The notes beneath the pieces were generated by a model. The model saw only the letters and a program-made list of their open reading frames with translations. It made no database searches and was not told where the DNA came from. A program made the position numbers and the translations under genes. Positions 53,136-63,035 of a stretch of 64,000 nt of DNA are shown here, one piece after another; positions within the stretch are counted from its first letter, which is position 1; each line of letters begins with the position of its first letter. This stretch comes from Brachybacterium avium. Its GTDB lineage: Bacteria; Actinomycetota; Actinomycetes; Actinomycetales; Dermabacteraceae. The stretch is from contig NZ_CP022316.1 in assembly GCF_002216795.1 (NCBI RefSeq), positions 1,674,001 to 1,738,000 on the forward strand, given 5' to 3'.

Positions 53136-54860
53136 TCACCGTTCGAGGCTGGGCTGCGGGGCCGTATCGGCCCGGTCGGTCGCACCGGCGCCCTCGGCAG
53201 CGGGCACGGACCGTCGCTGCGGCGCTCCTTCCCGGAGCAACGGGTCGCGGCGCAGCATCATCACCAGCGAGATCGCCAGCGCGAGGATGACGAAGATGAA
53301 CGGTGCCGCGGAGAGCATCACGGCCGTCTGCAGCGCCTCCAGGCCGCCGGCGTACAGCAGCACGGCGGCCGTCGCACCGGTGAGCAGACCCCACATGCCC
53401 ATCAGCGGGCGGGCGGGGTCGAGGCGCCCATCCGAGGAGATCACCGAGAGCACGTAGGTGTTCGAATCCGCGCTGGTCACGAAGTACATGATCACCAGTG
53501 CCACGGCCACCGCCGAGGTGAGTCCGCTCAGCGGCAGCTGATCGAGCAGGGCGAAGAACGCAGTGTTGACGTTCTCGCTCGCGGCCGCACCGATCCCGGC
53601 CTCGCGCTCGCGATCCATGAACATCGCCGAGCCGCCGAACACGGTGAACCAGGCGGAGAAGATCAGGCTCGGCACGCCGAGCACGACCAGCACGAACTGC
53701 CGGAGGGTGCGGCCGCGGGAGATGCGGGCCAGGAAGATCCCCACGAAGGCGCCCCAGGAGATCCACCAGGCCATCATGAAGTAGGTCCAGGCCTGCATCC
53801 ATTCCACGTCCGCGCCATCGGTGGGCAGCATCAGGCTGATCTCGAGGAATCCGCCGGCATATCCGCCGAGCGAGCGGAGGAAGAGGTTGATCAGCCAGCT
53901 GGTGGGGCCGGTGGCCAGGACGAACAGCAGCAGGGCTGCGGCGATCACCATCGTGGTCTGGCTCAGGTAACGGATCCCGCGGCCGATCCCGCTCATCGCC
54001 GAGGCGGTGAACAGCACGGTGACCAGCGCGATGACGAGGAGCTGCACCCCGGTGGTGGTGAGGTCCAGGCCGGTCAGCCGGCTCATCCCCTGGCTGATCT
54101 GGGCGGCCCCGAGACCCAGCGAGGTGGTGGTGCCGAACAGGGTGGAGAGGATGACCAGGACGTCGATCGACTTGCCCACCAGGCCGTCGGCGTGTGCACC
54201 GATCAGCGGCCGCAGGATCGGCGAGACCAGGCCCTTGTTCCCGAGGCGGTGGGTGGAATAGCCGATCGCCAGGCCGAAGGTGGCGAACACGGCCCAGGCG
54301 TGCAGCCCCCAGTCCAGGAACGTGAAGCGCAGGGCATCGACCACCGCGTCCTCGCTGCCGGGCTCGGCGAGGCCGTGCGGCGGGGTGAGCAGGTGGGCCA
54401 CCGGCTCGGCCACGCCATAGGTGACCATCCCGATCCCCATCACGGCGCCCAGCAGCATCGCGATCCAGGCGAAGGTGGAGTACTCGGGCCGCGAATCATC
54501 GGGGCCGAGGCGGATGGCGCCGAAGCGGGTGCAGGCCAGCACCAGGAGCAGTCCGATCAGGCACAGCGGGATCAGCAGCAGCGACCAGCCGCCGATGGTG
54601 GTCACCCAGCGCATCGCCGCGCCGGCGGCGGAGCTCATCTGCGCCGGCCAGAACCCGGCGGCGAGGAGGAAGGCGAGGATGAGCGCCACCGCCACCTGGA
54701 AGACCCCGCCCGCAGAGCTGCCCGGCAGCTGCGGGTCGCTCGGGAAGCGCTCGCTCTCGCGCCGGCTGCGGCGCGATCGGGGGGTGCCGACGGGATCGGC
54801 AGGCAGGGGGGCGTCCGGCGGCATGGCGCGGTCCGTTCCGTGGAGGGGGCTGCGAGGCAT
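53136..54860 (-). CDS. BCCT-family betaine/carnitine/choline transporter
   Basis: Twelve-helix secondary transporter of 574 aa that takes up glycine betaine, choline or related osmolytes with Na+ or H+. The family signature lies in TYFMMAWWISWGAFVGIFLARISRG (in parts), and the glycine-rich helix III is present as GAVMGIGMVTYGVAEP. Further hallmarks are FLDWGLHAWAVFATFGLAIGY. The start is unsure: ATG 54860 (MPRSPLHG), 54824 (MPPDAPLP) or a GTG at 54950 are all in frame and none has a good site. The N-terminal tail is charged. With the antiporters it fits osmotic and salt adaptation. Convergent to ferritin. Confidence 0.9.
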   Translation of the reverse strand: MPRSPLHGTDRAMPPDAPLPADPVGTPRSRRSRRESERFPSDPQLPGSSAGGVFQVAVALILAFLLAAGFWPAQMSSAAGAAMRWVTTIGGWSLLLIPLCLIGLLLVLACTRFGAIRLGPDDSRPEYSTFAWIAMLLGAVMGIGMVTYGVAEPVAHLLTPPHGLAEPGSEDAVVDALRFTFLDWGLHAWAVFATFGLAIGYSTHRLGNKGLVSPILRPLIGAHADGLVGKSIDVLVILSTLFGTTTSLGLGAAQISQGMSRLTGLDLTTTGVQLLVIALVTVLFTASAMSGIGRGIRYLSQTTMVIAAALLLFVLATGPTSWLINLFLRSLGGYAGGFLEISLMLPTDGADVEWMQAWTYFMMAWWISWGAFVGIFLARISRGRTLRQFVLVVLGVPSLIFSAWFTVFGGSAMFMDREREAGIGAAASENVNTAFFALLDQLPLSGLTSAVAVALVIMYFVTSADSNTYVLSVISSDGRLDPARPLMGMWGLLTGATAAVLLYAGGLEALQTAVMLSAAPFIFVILALAISLVMMLRRDPLLREGAPQRRSVPAAEGAGATDRADTAPQPSLER

Positions 54861-55100
54861 GGGGGCAGGCAGCAGCGAGAGAAGAGGGGGTCTGTGACGG
54901 TCAGCGAGCCGAAGCGAGAGCGGCGAGGGTCCGCGCACAGAGCGCTCCACCCTACGGGGTGGAGGGACCCGCGCCGGGTGTTCTGCGCGGAGGTGGGGCG
55001 CAGATCTCGCCCCGGGTCGCTGAGCGGCCGCGCTCGGGCGCTGTCGGAGCGGAGCAGCGCACCCATAGTGGAATATTCAATCAAGGGGTAGGGTGGGCCC

Positions 55101-56168
55101 ATGCGTGCCTTCGGATTCCTCAGCTTCGGCCACTACGGCGGCGACCCCGCACAGGGCGGTCTCAGCGCCCGCCAGATGCTCCACGATGCGATCGACATCT
55201 CCGTCGGCGCCGACGAGCTGGGCGTGAACGGCGCTTACTTCCGCGTGCACCACTACGCCCGGCAATCCGCTTCCCCGATGCCGCTGCTCGCGGCGGTGGC
55301 TGCGCGCACCCAGCGCATCGAGGTGGGGACCGGCGTGATCGACATGCGCTACGAGAATCCCCTGTATCTCGCAGAGGAGGCTGCCGCCCTGGATCTGATC
55401 GCCGACGGCCGGGTGGCGCTCGGCATCTCCCGCGGTGCTCCCGAAGCAGCGGACCGCGGCTGGGAGTCCTTCGGGTACACCGGCTCCACGGATCCGCGCG
55501 GTGCGGATATCGCCATGTCGAAGTTCGAGGTGTTCCTGCAGGCCATCCAGGCAGAGCCGATGACTCGTGCGGCCGCGCAGCCCTATATGTCCGACGCCGC
55601 CCCGCACGCCCCGCTGCGCATCGAGCCGCAGTCCCCGGGCCTCGCCCGGCGCATCTGGTGGGGCGCAGGCTCCCGTGGGACCGCCGAGCGCACCGGCGCT
55701 CAGGGGCTGAACCTCATGAGCTCGACGCTGCTGACCGAAGCCACGGGCGCCGCCTTCGGCGATCTCCAGGCCGAGCAGATCGACACCTTCCGGGAAGCAT
55801 TCCGCGGGGCCGGCCATGAGCACACTCCGCGCGTCTCCGTCTCCCGCAGCGTCTTCCCGATCGTCACCGAGCAGGATCAGCGCCTGTTCGGCGTGGGATC
55901 GGGCCAGGACTCCGACCAGATCGGCATCATCGACGGCACGCGCTCGACCTTCGGCCGCTCCTACACGGGCGCGCCGGACCAGCTGATCGAGCAGCTGAAG
56001 GCTGACGCCGCGGTGCAGTCCGCCGACACCCTGCTGCTGACCATCCCCTCACAGGCCGGTGTCGAGCTGAACCTCCACATCCTCGAGAGCTTCGCGACGC
56101 ATGTCGCCCCGTCGCTCGGCTGGCAGCCGAACACGGAGGGACCGGTGCAGGGCGACCCGCTCGCCTGA
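55101..56168 (+). CDS. LLM-class flavin-dependent oxidoreductase
   Basis: Luciferase-like TIM-barrel enzyme of 355 aa using FMNH2 or F420. Family blocks are GFLSFGHYGG at the N-terminus, YFRVHHYARQSASPMPLLAAVAART (in parts; the RVHHYA motif), and VALGISRGAPEAADRGWESFG. It resembles the LLM proteins often annotated as probable F420-dependent or alkanal monooxygenases. The substrate is unknown. TAGGGT ends 6 bases before ATG 55101 and there is no separate ribosome-binding site. It is divergent from BCCT across an AT-richer patch containing GAATATTC (55071-55078). Confidence 0.88.
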   Translation: MRAFGFLSFGHYGGDPAQGGLSARQMLHDAIDISVGADELGVNGAYFRVHHYARQSASPMPLLAAVAARTQRIEVGTGVIDMRYENPLYLAEEAAALDLIADGRVALGISRGAPEAADRGWESFGYTGSTDPRGADIAMSKFEVFLQAIQAEPMTRAAAQPYMSDAAPHAPLRIEPQSPGLARRIWWGAGSRGTAERTGAQGLNLMSSTLLTEATGAAFGDLQAEQIDTFREAFRGAGHEHTPRVSVSRSVFPIVTEQDQRLFGVGSGQDSDQIGIIDGTRSTFGRSYTGAPDQLIEQLKADAAVQSADTLLLTIPSQAGVELNLHILESFATHVAPSLGWQPNTEGPVQGDPLA

Positions 56169-56208
56169 GAGCGCGCGGCGGGCCTGACCAGCACGTAGCC
56201 TCGAGCTC

Positions 56209-57170
56209 ATGCTCCGCATCGCGACCGCCAACATCAATGGGATCCGTGCCACGCAGCGACGCGGTTTCGATAACTGGCTCGCCGGCCGGGGATGTGACGT
56301 CGTCGCCCTGCAGGAGGTCCGCGCGCAGGCCGACAAGATCCCCGCAGATGCCTTCGGTGGGTATCACCTCGCCCTCGACACCGGCACCCTGCCCGGCCGC
56401 AACGGCGTCGCCGTGCTCACCCGGCACGCGCCGGCGGCGGTCAGGACCTGGAGCGGGGCCGCGCTCGTGGGCGGGCCTGCGGTGACCCCGGGGCCCACCG
56501 ACGACGATGTCTCGACGGGCCCGCCGACCGCCCTCGCCGAGGTCCCCGCCCCGATCGCATCCCGCTCGCCCGCGGGCTGGGCCGCTTCGCCGCGGAGGGC
56601 CGCTATCTCGAGGTCGACCTCGCCGAGGCTCCGCTCACGGTCGCCTGCCTGTATCTGCCCAAAGGGGGACTGCCAGCCCATCTGCAGCGACCGGAGCGGA
56701 TGCGCGAGGCGCCCGACGGGGGTGCCCGCTACGCCCGGAAGATGGGTTTCATGGCGGCGTTCTCGCGCTACCTCACCAAGGCGCGCCGTGCCGCCCTCGC
56801 CGAGGGGCGGGAGTTCCTGCTGATGGGGGATCTGAACATCGCCCACACCCGGCAGGATCTCGCCGCCTGGCGCCGCAATCAGCACCACGACGGCTTCCTC
56901 CCCGAAGAGCGCGACTGGTTCGGGCAGCAGTTGTCCCCGCGCACGCTCGTCGACGTGGTGCGGCGCCTGCACCCCGACGAGGACGGCCCGTACTCCTGGT
57001 GGTCGTGGCTCGGGCAGTCGTTCGCGAACGACGCCGGCTGGCGCCTCGACTACCACCTCGCCACGCCCCGCCTGGCCCGCACCGCACAGCAGGCCGACGT
57101 CGATCGGGAGTTCCGCGGTCGGCGGTTGTCGGACCACGCTCCGGTGGTCGTGGACTACGCCTGGCCGTGA
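56209..57170 (+). pseudogene. xthA: Exodeoxyribonuclease III, one frameshift
   Basis: AP endonuclease/3'-5' exonuclease of base-excision repair. From ATG 56209 the first frame reads MLRIATANINGIRATQRRGF and VVALQEVRAQADKIP (Mg-binding Glu). Near 56550-56562 a base is lost; the next frame continues ARGLGRFAAEGRYLEVDL, ACLYLPKGG, LMGDLNIAHT (catalytic Asp-Asn) and LSDHAPVVVDYAWP (catalytic His), ending at 57170. Repaired length is 320 aa. TAGCCT precedes the ATG by 7 bases with no ribosome-binding site. Total preservation of the motifs on both sides makes a sequence error likely. Confidence 0.9.
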
Positions 57171-57299
57171 CCGCCGAGGCCCCGGAGCGCCTCTGCAGAT
57201 CACGCCGCGACCCCTGGCCCGCACCACCGGGTTCCCGTAGAGTAAGAAGTCGTGGGCGCCGGACGGTGCGCTCGTTCAGCACCACCGTGAAGGATCACG

Positions 57300-58216
57300 A
57301 TGCCCTCGCCGCAGCTCGCCGCCGCCCCGGCCGCGCCTGCCGCACCCCTTCCTGCGGGTGGGACCCGATCCCCGACCGGCACCGACGCGTCTCGTCGGCT
57401 GCTCGGCCCCGAGCGTGACGCCCGCCCGCTGACGCTGTGGGGCTCGTCCTCGATGAGCTCGGAGGGCGGTGCCGCTGCGACGCCGGTCGCGGTGCGGATC
57501 CATGAGCATCTCGCGCTGTCCGCCGCTCCGGCCGTGGTGCACGGCTACGGCGTCGGTGCCACCGGCTCCCGACACACCCTGCTGATGCGCGGCCTGGACA
57601 CCCCCGGGCTGCGATGCCTCGGCGAGCCCGCCCCCGGGACCGGGGCGGTGCCGGTCGCCCTCGACTCCGGCCTCACCCCCGTGGGCACCCTCCGGATCCC
57701 CGGGGACCTGTCCGGGGTGCCCGGCGTGCTCGACGCCGCCGGCGGCTGGACGTTCATCCCCGACGACACCGCGCGGCCGCTCACGGACGGCATCTTCCGC
57801 TCGGCGCTCGCCGGAGTCGCGGAGGGGTCCCGTCAGGTGCTGTGGATGGGCAAGAACAACATCCTCGACACCTCCGGCGTGCTGGAGGACACCCAGCGGA
57901 TGTGGGACGCCGCCGCAGATCCGGCACAGGACACGCTGGTGCTCGGGCAGTGGCCCACCCGCACGACCCCGTCGGCTCCGCGACGGCGGAGGCCGTCGAC
58001 GCCGTCAACGAGGAGCAGCAGCGCCGCTACGGCGACCACTTCCTGGACCTGGCCGGTCTGCTCACCACCGAGGACGGCCTCTGCTGCCCGCCGCTCGCAC
58101 CGCTGCGCCTGCTCGAACAGGCCACCACCCAGGAGGCGCTGGCACAGCGGATCGTCCCGGCCGGTCTGCGGGCCCCGGACGACATCCACCTCAACGGCTG
58201 GGGAACCTGGCTGTGA
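57300..58216 (+). pseudogene. SGNH-type hydrolase, one frameshift
   Basis: GDSL/SGNH-fold esterase of 305 aa after repair. The four SGNH elements can be read: TLWGSSSMSSEG (block I, nucleophile Ser), a Gly-rich HGYGVGATGS segment (block II), LWMGKNNILD (block III Asn) in the first frame, and DDIHLNGWG (block V, Asp-His) in the second. The frame break lies near 57955-57962 (CACCCG where one more base is expected). There is no signal peptide. Candidate substrates are acetylated polysaccharide or lipid. Start ATG 57300 has only weak GTGAAGGA upstream. The SLH gene follows 40 bases later. Confidence 0.7.
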
Positions 58217-58256
58217 GCTGGGCGATCGTGCGGCGGATGCGGGAGCTGAGGTGGCT

Positions 58257-59078
58257 ATGAGGCGACCCGCCGCACCGCACCTGCACCCCGGCCGGCCCGG
58301 TGCCCCGCTCCGGGTCGCGCCCCCGGCTGCTCCACCCGCGCCGGCACCGGAGCCCGCGGCGAAGCCCGCGCCGGCCCGCACGGGCCGCCGTGCCGTGCTG
58401 CTGGGCGGTGCCGCAGCGGCTGTCAGCGGTGCCGTCGGCGCCGGTGCCCTGCTGCGCGTCGGCGGCCCCGCCGCCCCGTCGGCCGCCTCCGCCGGGAGCT
58501 CGGCGCCCGGTGGCGGGAGCCTCCCCGGTCCCTTCGAGGACGTCACCGCGGATCATCCCGGCGCCGAGGCGATCCGCTGGGCGGACGACACCGGTGTGCA
58601 GCCCGCCCTCACCGCGACCGGCTACTCCCCCGATGCCGTGGTGACCCGCGGCGAGGCGGCCGTTGCCCTGCACCGTCTGGCAGGCACCCCGCCCGTGGAC
58701 CTCGGGGACCTCCCGGTCCTGTTCACGGACCTGGGCGAGGATCCCGCCCAGGTCTCCGCCGTGCTGTGGCTGCACGGCCGCGGTGCGCTGTGGGGCGATG
58801 CCGAGCTGCGGGTGCGCCCGGACGAACCCGCCACCGGGGAGTGCACGGCGATGATGCTCACGGCCCTGCTGCGACCGGCCCTGGCCGGGGTCGGCGTCAC
58901 CTGGGACGCCGCGGCCGAGGCCCCGGGCTCCGCCCTGGCCGACATCGCCTGGCTGGAGGCCGCCGGGATGGCGAGCTCGGAGCCGGCCGGCCGGGCCGGG
59001 GACGTGGCGGTGACGCGCGCCGACCTCGCCGTATCCCTCTACCGGGCGGACGCGGTCGTCACCAGCGCGCTGAGCTGA
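58257..59078 (+). CDS. SLH-domain (S-layer homology) anchored protein
   Basis: Protein of 273 aa. A Pro/Ala-rich N-terminus (about 1-45) leads to RRAVLLGGAAAAVSGAVGAGALL, a signal or anchor helix with a twin Arg, and then three SLH repeats: FEDVTADHPGAEAIRWADDT with VVTRGEAAVALHRLAG; VLFTDLGEDPAQVSAVLWLH with TGECTAMML; and DIAWLEAAGM with VTRADLAVSLYR. SLH modules bind cell-wall glycan and tether proteins to the surface. The DVxxxHP and VTRxxxA motifs are well kept in the first repeat and decay in the others. ATG 58257 has GCTGAGG upstream. The preceding SGNH gene may act with it at the cell wall. Confidence 0.75.
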   Translation: MRRPAAPHLHPGRPGAPLRVAPPAAPPAPAPEPAAKPAPARTGRRAVLLGGAAAAVSGAVGAGALLRVGGPAAPSAASAGSSAPGGGSLPGPFEDVTADHPGAEAIRWADDTGVQPALTATGYSPDAVVTRGEAAVALHRLAGTPPVDLGDLPVLFTDLGEDPAQVSAVLWLHGRGALWGDAELRVRPDEPATGECTAMMLTALLRPALAGVGVTWDAAAEAPGSALADIAWLEAAGMASSEPAGRAGDVAVTRADLAVSLYRADAVVTSALS

Positions 59079-59139
59079 CCTGCCCCGGGCGCCGGCGAAT
59101 CGGTGCAGGGCGTCCGATGCCGCGCGTAGGGTTGGACGC

Positions 59140-62100
59140 ATGCCGATGACGCCCGCACATGCCGCATATCTCCGCCATCCCGATGTCCACGGAGACCTCC
59201 TGACCTTCACCGCCGCGAACGATGTCTGGCTGGCCCCGCTGGCCGGCGGGCGCGCCTGGCGGCTCACCGATGAGGGCGCCCCCGTCGCCTACCCGCGCTT
59301 CTCCCCCGACGGCACGCACGTCGCGTACACCTCCCGCACCTCCGGCGGCCCCGAGGTGTGGGTGATCCCCACCGAGGGCGACACCGCCCCGCGCCGGCTC
59401 ACCGCCTGGGGCCGGCCCTCCACGAAGGTCGCCGGCTGGCTGCCGGACGGCCGGATCCTCGCCACCAGCAGCGTCGGCGCCCCGATCGCACGGGATGCCC
59501 AGCTGTGGGCGATCGACCTCGAGGGCACCGCCGAGCTGCTGCCCCTGGGGCGCAGCGGTGAGGTGGCGATCCATCCCTCGGGCACCACCGTGGTCTCCAC
59601 CCCGTGGCGCCGCGACCAGGCCGGGTGGAAGCACTACCAGGGCGGCACCGCGGTGAAGCTGTGGATCTCCCGCCAGGACGTGCCGCTGGACGCTCCCACC
59701 GAGACCCATGCCGGGCGCTCCTGGGAGCCGCTGCTGGACGAGCTCCTCGCCTCGAAGCTGCGGATCGCCTGGTACGGGGACCGGCTGCTGTTCGCCGCGG
59801 ACACCCCCGGACCCGGCGCGGCCCTGAACGATCGCGCCTCCGCGAACCTCTGGTCGGTGGCGCTGGACGGCTCCGACCTGCGCGCGCACACCTCGCTGAC
59901 CTCCGCCCAGGGCTATCTGCGCGAGCCGGCCACCGACGGCTCCACCATCGTCTTCAGCTCCCGCGGCCGCGTGTTCGCGATGGACTCCCTGGAGGCGAGG
60001 CCGCGCGAGGTCGAGATCCTGGTCTCCGGGGTCGGCGCCGCACGGCTGCCGCGCCCGGCGTCGCCGACCAAGAACGTGCTGGCCATGCGCCCGCTGCATG
60101 ATGCCCGGGCGAGCGTCGTCGAATGGCGGGGCAGCGTGCACGCCCTCACCCACCGCGGCGGGCCGTCCCGCCTGCTCGCCGGGGCCTGCGGGCTGCGGCT
60201 GCGGGAGGCGCACCCGCTGGGCCGCACCCCCTTCGCCCTGTTCGTCTCCGACGTGGAGGCGCTCAGCGACCGCGAGTCCGGCGGTGTCGGCTCCGATGTG
60301 CTGGCACTGGCGAGGCTGGACGGCGGCGGCGAGGAGATCCGGCTCGACCTCGGCGAGCTGGGCCGCATCCTGCACGCGATCCCCTCCCCCGACGGCTCCA
60401 AGGTCGCGATCTCCACGCACGACAACGTGGTGCACCTGGTGACCCTGCGGGGCCTCGAGGACCCCGCGAAGATCTCCCACCAGGCGTCGGCGAAGGAGAC
60501 CGCCGCCTCCGCCTGGGAGCAGGACGCCGAGCACGCGGTCCCCGCGCCGCGGCTCGACCACGTGCGCGAGGTGGGCCGCTCCACCGGCGGCGAGGTGCGG
60601 GACCTCGCCTGGTCGCCGGACGGCCGCTGGCTGGTGTGGGCCGAGCCCAACTCCTGGCAGCTCAGCCGCCTGATGATCTCGGATACCGAGGACCACGAGC
60701 CCACCGGCCGCGCCCTGACCACCGGGAAGTACCAGGACTCCGCCCCGGCCTTCAGCGCCGACGGCAAGCACCTGGCCCTGCTGAGCCTGCGCACCTTCGA
60801 GACGGTCTACGACGACATGGTCTTCGACCTCGGCTTCGTCAACGCCGAGCGCCCGTTCCTGATCCCGCTGGAGCGCACCACCCCCGATCCCTTCGGCCCG
60901 CACCCCGACGGCTGGGGCGCCGACGCGACGAGCAAGGACGCCGAGGGCGACGCCGGCGGTCCGGGCGGGAAGGACGCCGCCAGCACCGCGGGGACCGACG
61001 ACTCCGCCCGCCCGGCCGGTCCGGGCCCGGAGACGGCGGCCTCGGCCTCGGGCTCGACCCAGCCGGCCAGCTCGCACAGCGCCGCCGGGGCCGACGAGGC
61101 TCACCGCCCGCCCACCACCCGGATCGATCTCGAGTCGGTGGAGTCGCGCCTGGTGCCCTTCCCGGTGGTCTCGGGCTACTACTCGCACCTCACCGCCGTC
61201 AGCGGCGGCTTCGTCTGGCTGCGCCATCCGCAGCAGGGGGTGCTGGGCAGCGCCCGCGCCGGGGTGGAGGGGGAAGCCCCGACGCCGACCCTGGAGCACT
61301 GGAACCTCGCGGACCGCAAGCTCACCGTCCTCGCCGAGGGCGTCACCGACCTCTCCGCCTCCGGTGACGGGCAGTCGCTGGTGATCCGGCAGGGCGAGAA
61401 GTGGGTGCAGGTGCCCGCGACCCGCAAGGTCGAGGACGAGGACCCGGCACGGATCGTCATCGACACCTCCCGGATGCGGCTCACGGTCGACCCGGTCGCG
61501 GAGCGTCGCGGCATGCTCTGGGACAACTACCGGATCATGGCCCAGCAGTACTGGCGCGCGGACATGGACGGCATGGACTGGCACGCGATGACCTCCTGGT
61601 ACGACCCCGTCGTCGAGCGTCTGGTCACCGAGGACGACTTCCAGGACATGATGTGGGAGGTCCAGGGCGAGCTGGGCACCTCGCACGCCTACGTGCAGGG
61701 CCCGGTCTACCACGCCGATCCGCCGATGCTCCCCGCTCATCTGGGGGCCGACCTCGAGCTCCGCGACGGGCGCTGGGTGATCACCCGGATCCTGCCCGGC
61801 GACTCCTCCGACCCCGACGCCCGCTCGCCGCTGCTCGCCCCCGGGGTGGGGGCGCAGGTCGGCGATGCGGTGATCCGCGTCGACGGCCGGCCGGTGCACC
61901 GCGAGGGCATCGAGGCCGCGCTGATCGGCGCCGCGGACAAGCCCACCGAGCTGGTGCTGCTGCGCGACGGCGCCGAGCACCGGGTGGCGGTCACCCCGAT
62001 CGCCGATGACTCCGCTCTGCGCTACCAGGCCTGGGTCGCCGCCCGGCGGGCGCTGGTCGAGGACCTCTCGGGCGGTCGGCTCGGCTACCTGCACATCCCC

Positions 62101-62688
62101 GACATGGTCTCCTCCGGCTGGGCGCAGATGCACCGTGACCTGCGCGAGGCCTCCACCAAGGAGGGTCTGGTGGTGGACGTGCGCTACAACAGCGGCGGCC
62201 ACACCTCGCAGCTGGTCACCGATCGGATCGCCCGCCGGGTGCTCTCCTGGGGCTACCCGCGCCACGAGCGCCCCGGCACCTACCCGTCCTTCGCGCCGCG
62301 CGGTGCGGTGGTGCTGGTGACCAACCAGGAGGCGGGCTCCGACGGCGACATCGTGAACGCCGTCTCCCGCGCCCTGGAGATCGGTCCGATCATCGGCACC
62401 CGCACCTGGGGCGGCGTGATCGGCATCGACGGCCGCTACGACCTGGTCGACGGCACCGGCGTCACCCAGCCGAAGTACGCCAGCTGGTTCGAGGGCGAGG
62501 ACTGGGCGATCGAGAACTACGGCGTGGAGCCCGATATCGAGGTGCCGCTGCCGCCGAACGCCTGGGTCTCGGGCGAGGACCCGCAGCTCACGCGCGGGGT
62601 CACCGAGGCGCTCGCGCTGCTGGAGCAGCAGCCCGCCGCCGTCGCGCCCCCGCTGCCGGCACCGCGCTTCGGTCCCGGCAAGGGCTGA
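59140..62688 (+). CDS. Tricorn-type S41 serine protease
   Basis: Large cytosolic protease of 1182 aa. A N-terminal beta-propeller region (about 1-700; repeated FSPDGTHVAYTS, SPDGRWLVWAE) gates the site, an acidic low-complexity insertion (about 600-650) follows, then a C-terminal catalytic part: a C1-like segment with GTSHAYV (His 849), a PDZ domain (about 860-950), and the C2 S41 core VVDVRYNSGGHTS, TNQEAGSDGDIV (Ser 1067, next to Asp 1068) and WAIENYGVEPD (Glu 1125). This matches the tricorn catalytic set (S, H, D, E). It probably degrades peptides made by the proteasome or Clp. TAGGGT ends 7 bases before the ATG; probably leaderless. Confidence 0.93.
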   Translation: MPMTPAHAAYLRHPDVHGDLLTFTAANDVWLAPLAGGRAWRLTDEGAPVAYPRFSPDGTHVAYTSRTSGGPEVWVIPTEGDTAPRRLTAWGRPSTKVAGWLPDGRILATSSVGAPIARDAQLWAIDLEGTAELLPLGRSGEVAIHPSGTTVVSTPWRRDQAGWKHYQGGTAVKLWISRQDVPLDAPTETHAGRSWEPLLDELLASKLRIAWYGDRLLFAADTPGPGAALNDRASANLWSVALDGSDLRAHTSLTSAQGYLREPATDGSTIVFSSRGRVFAMDSLEARPREVEILVSGVGAARLPRPASPTKNVLAMRPLHDARASVVEWRGSVHALTHRGGPSRLLAGACGLRLREAHPLGRTPFALFVSDVEALSDRESGGVGSDVLALARLDGGGEEIRLDLGELGRILHAIPSPDGSKVAISTHDNVVHLVTLRGLEDPAKISHQASAKETAASAWEQDAEHAVPAPRLDHVREVGRSTGGEVRDLAWSPDGRWLVWAEPNSWQLSRLMISDTEDHEPTGRALTTGKYQDSAPAFSADGKHLALLSLRTFETVYDDMVFDLGFVNAERPFLIPLERTTPDPFGPHPDGWGADATSKDAEGDAGGPGGKDAASTAGTDDSARPAGPGPETAASASGSTQPASSHSAAGADEAHRPPTTRIDLESVESRLVPFPVVSGYYSHLTAVSGGFVWLRHPQQGVLGSARAGVEGEAPTPTLEHWNLADRKLTVLAEGVTDLSASGDGQSLVIRQGEKWVQVPATRKVEDEDPARIVIDTSRMRLTVDPVAERRGMLWDNYRIMAQQYWRADMDGMDWHAMTSWYDPVVERLVTEDDFQDMMWEVQGELGTSHAYVQGPVYHADPPMLPAHLGADLELRDGRWVITRILPGDSSDPDARSPLLAPGVGAQVGDAVIRVDGRPVHREGIEAALIGAADKPTELVLLRDGAEHRVAVTPIADDSALRYQAWVAARRALVEDLSGGRLGYLHIPDMVSSGWAQMHRDLREASTKEGLVVDVRYNSGGHTSQLVTDRIARRVLSWGYPRHERPGTYPSFAPRGAVVLVTNQEAGSDGDIVNAVSRALEIGPIIGTRTWGGVIGIDGRYDLVDGTGVTQPKYASWFEGEDWAIENYGVEPDIEVPLPPNAWVSGEDPQLTRGVTEALALLEQQPAAVAPPLPAPRFGPGKG

Positions 62689-62771
62689 GCCCTACCCGGC
62701 GCCCGCTGCCCACCGCCCGCCGCCCGGCGGCACTGGCGGCACCGGCGGCCGGCGTCGGCGACTCGCACCCG

Positions 62772-62828
62772 GGATTGTCAGGATCTATACCATTCTCGAG
62801 CAGATTCTGGTTCGGATCCTGACAATCC
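62772..62828. repeat. Isolated 14-bp inverted repeat with AT-rich loop
   Basis: GGATTGTCAGGATC (62772-62785) is exactly inverted as GATCCTGACAATCC (62815-62828) around a 29-base loop that is clearly less GC-rich than the surroundings. It starts 83 bases after the S41 stop. It could terminate that transcript, but lacks a T-run; it could also be a small repetitive palindromic element or a regulator site. Confidence 0.6.
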
Positions 62829-62914
62829 ACCCCCGCCCGCACACGGACCGGCCACTCACGGACCGCCCGCCCGCGGAGCGCCCGCCCACAGGCCGGTCGC
62901 AAGCGGCCGCGGGC

Positions 62915-62966
62915 GACGGTCCCGGCCACGCCAGCGGTCCCGGCCGTGCCGACGGTCCCGGCCATG
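62915..62966. repeat. 18-bp tandem repeat, about three units
   Basis: Units beginning CGGTCCCGGCC at 62915, 62933 and 62951 recur with period 18 and diverge in their last bases (ACGCCAG, GTGCCGA, ATGGC). No coding meaning is apparent. Confidence 0.6.
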
Positions 62967-63035
62967 GCGCGGGGTTCGGGTGGACAATGGCGGGAGATGT
63001 CAGTGCCGCACAGGGCGGCGCAGGGAAGGAGCTTC

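Larger units (their letters stand above)
62689..63035. other. Intergenic region with repeats after the S41 protease
   Basis: These 347 bases contain a 14-bp inverted repeat (62772-62828) and an 18-bp tandem repeat (62915-62966), listed separately, set in Pro/Gly-coding-like C/G-rich sequence (many GCCCGCCC). I see no gene; frames running through it lack coding bias and sites. Confidence 0.6.

Noticed and set aside
59059..62265. A 1068-codon open frame on the minus strand
   Set aside because: It is antisense to the S41 protease, which has all catalytic motifs; composition is that of a shadow frame.
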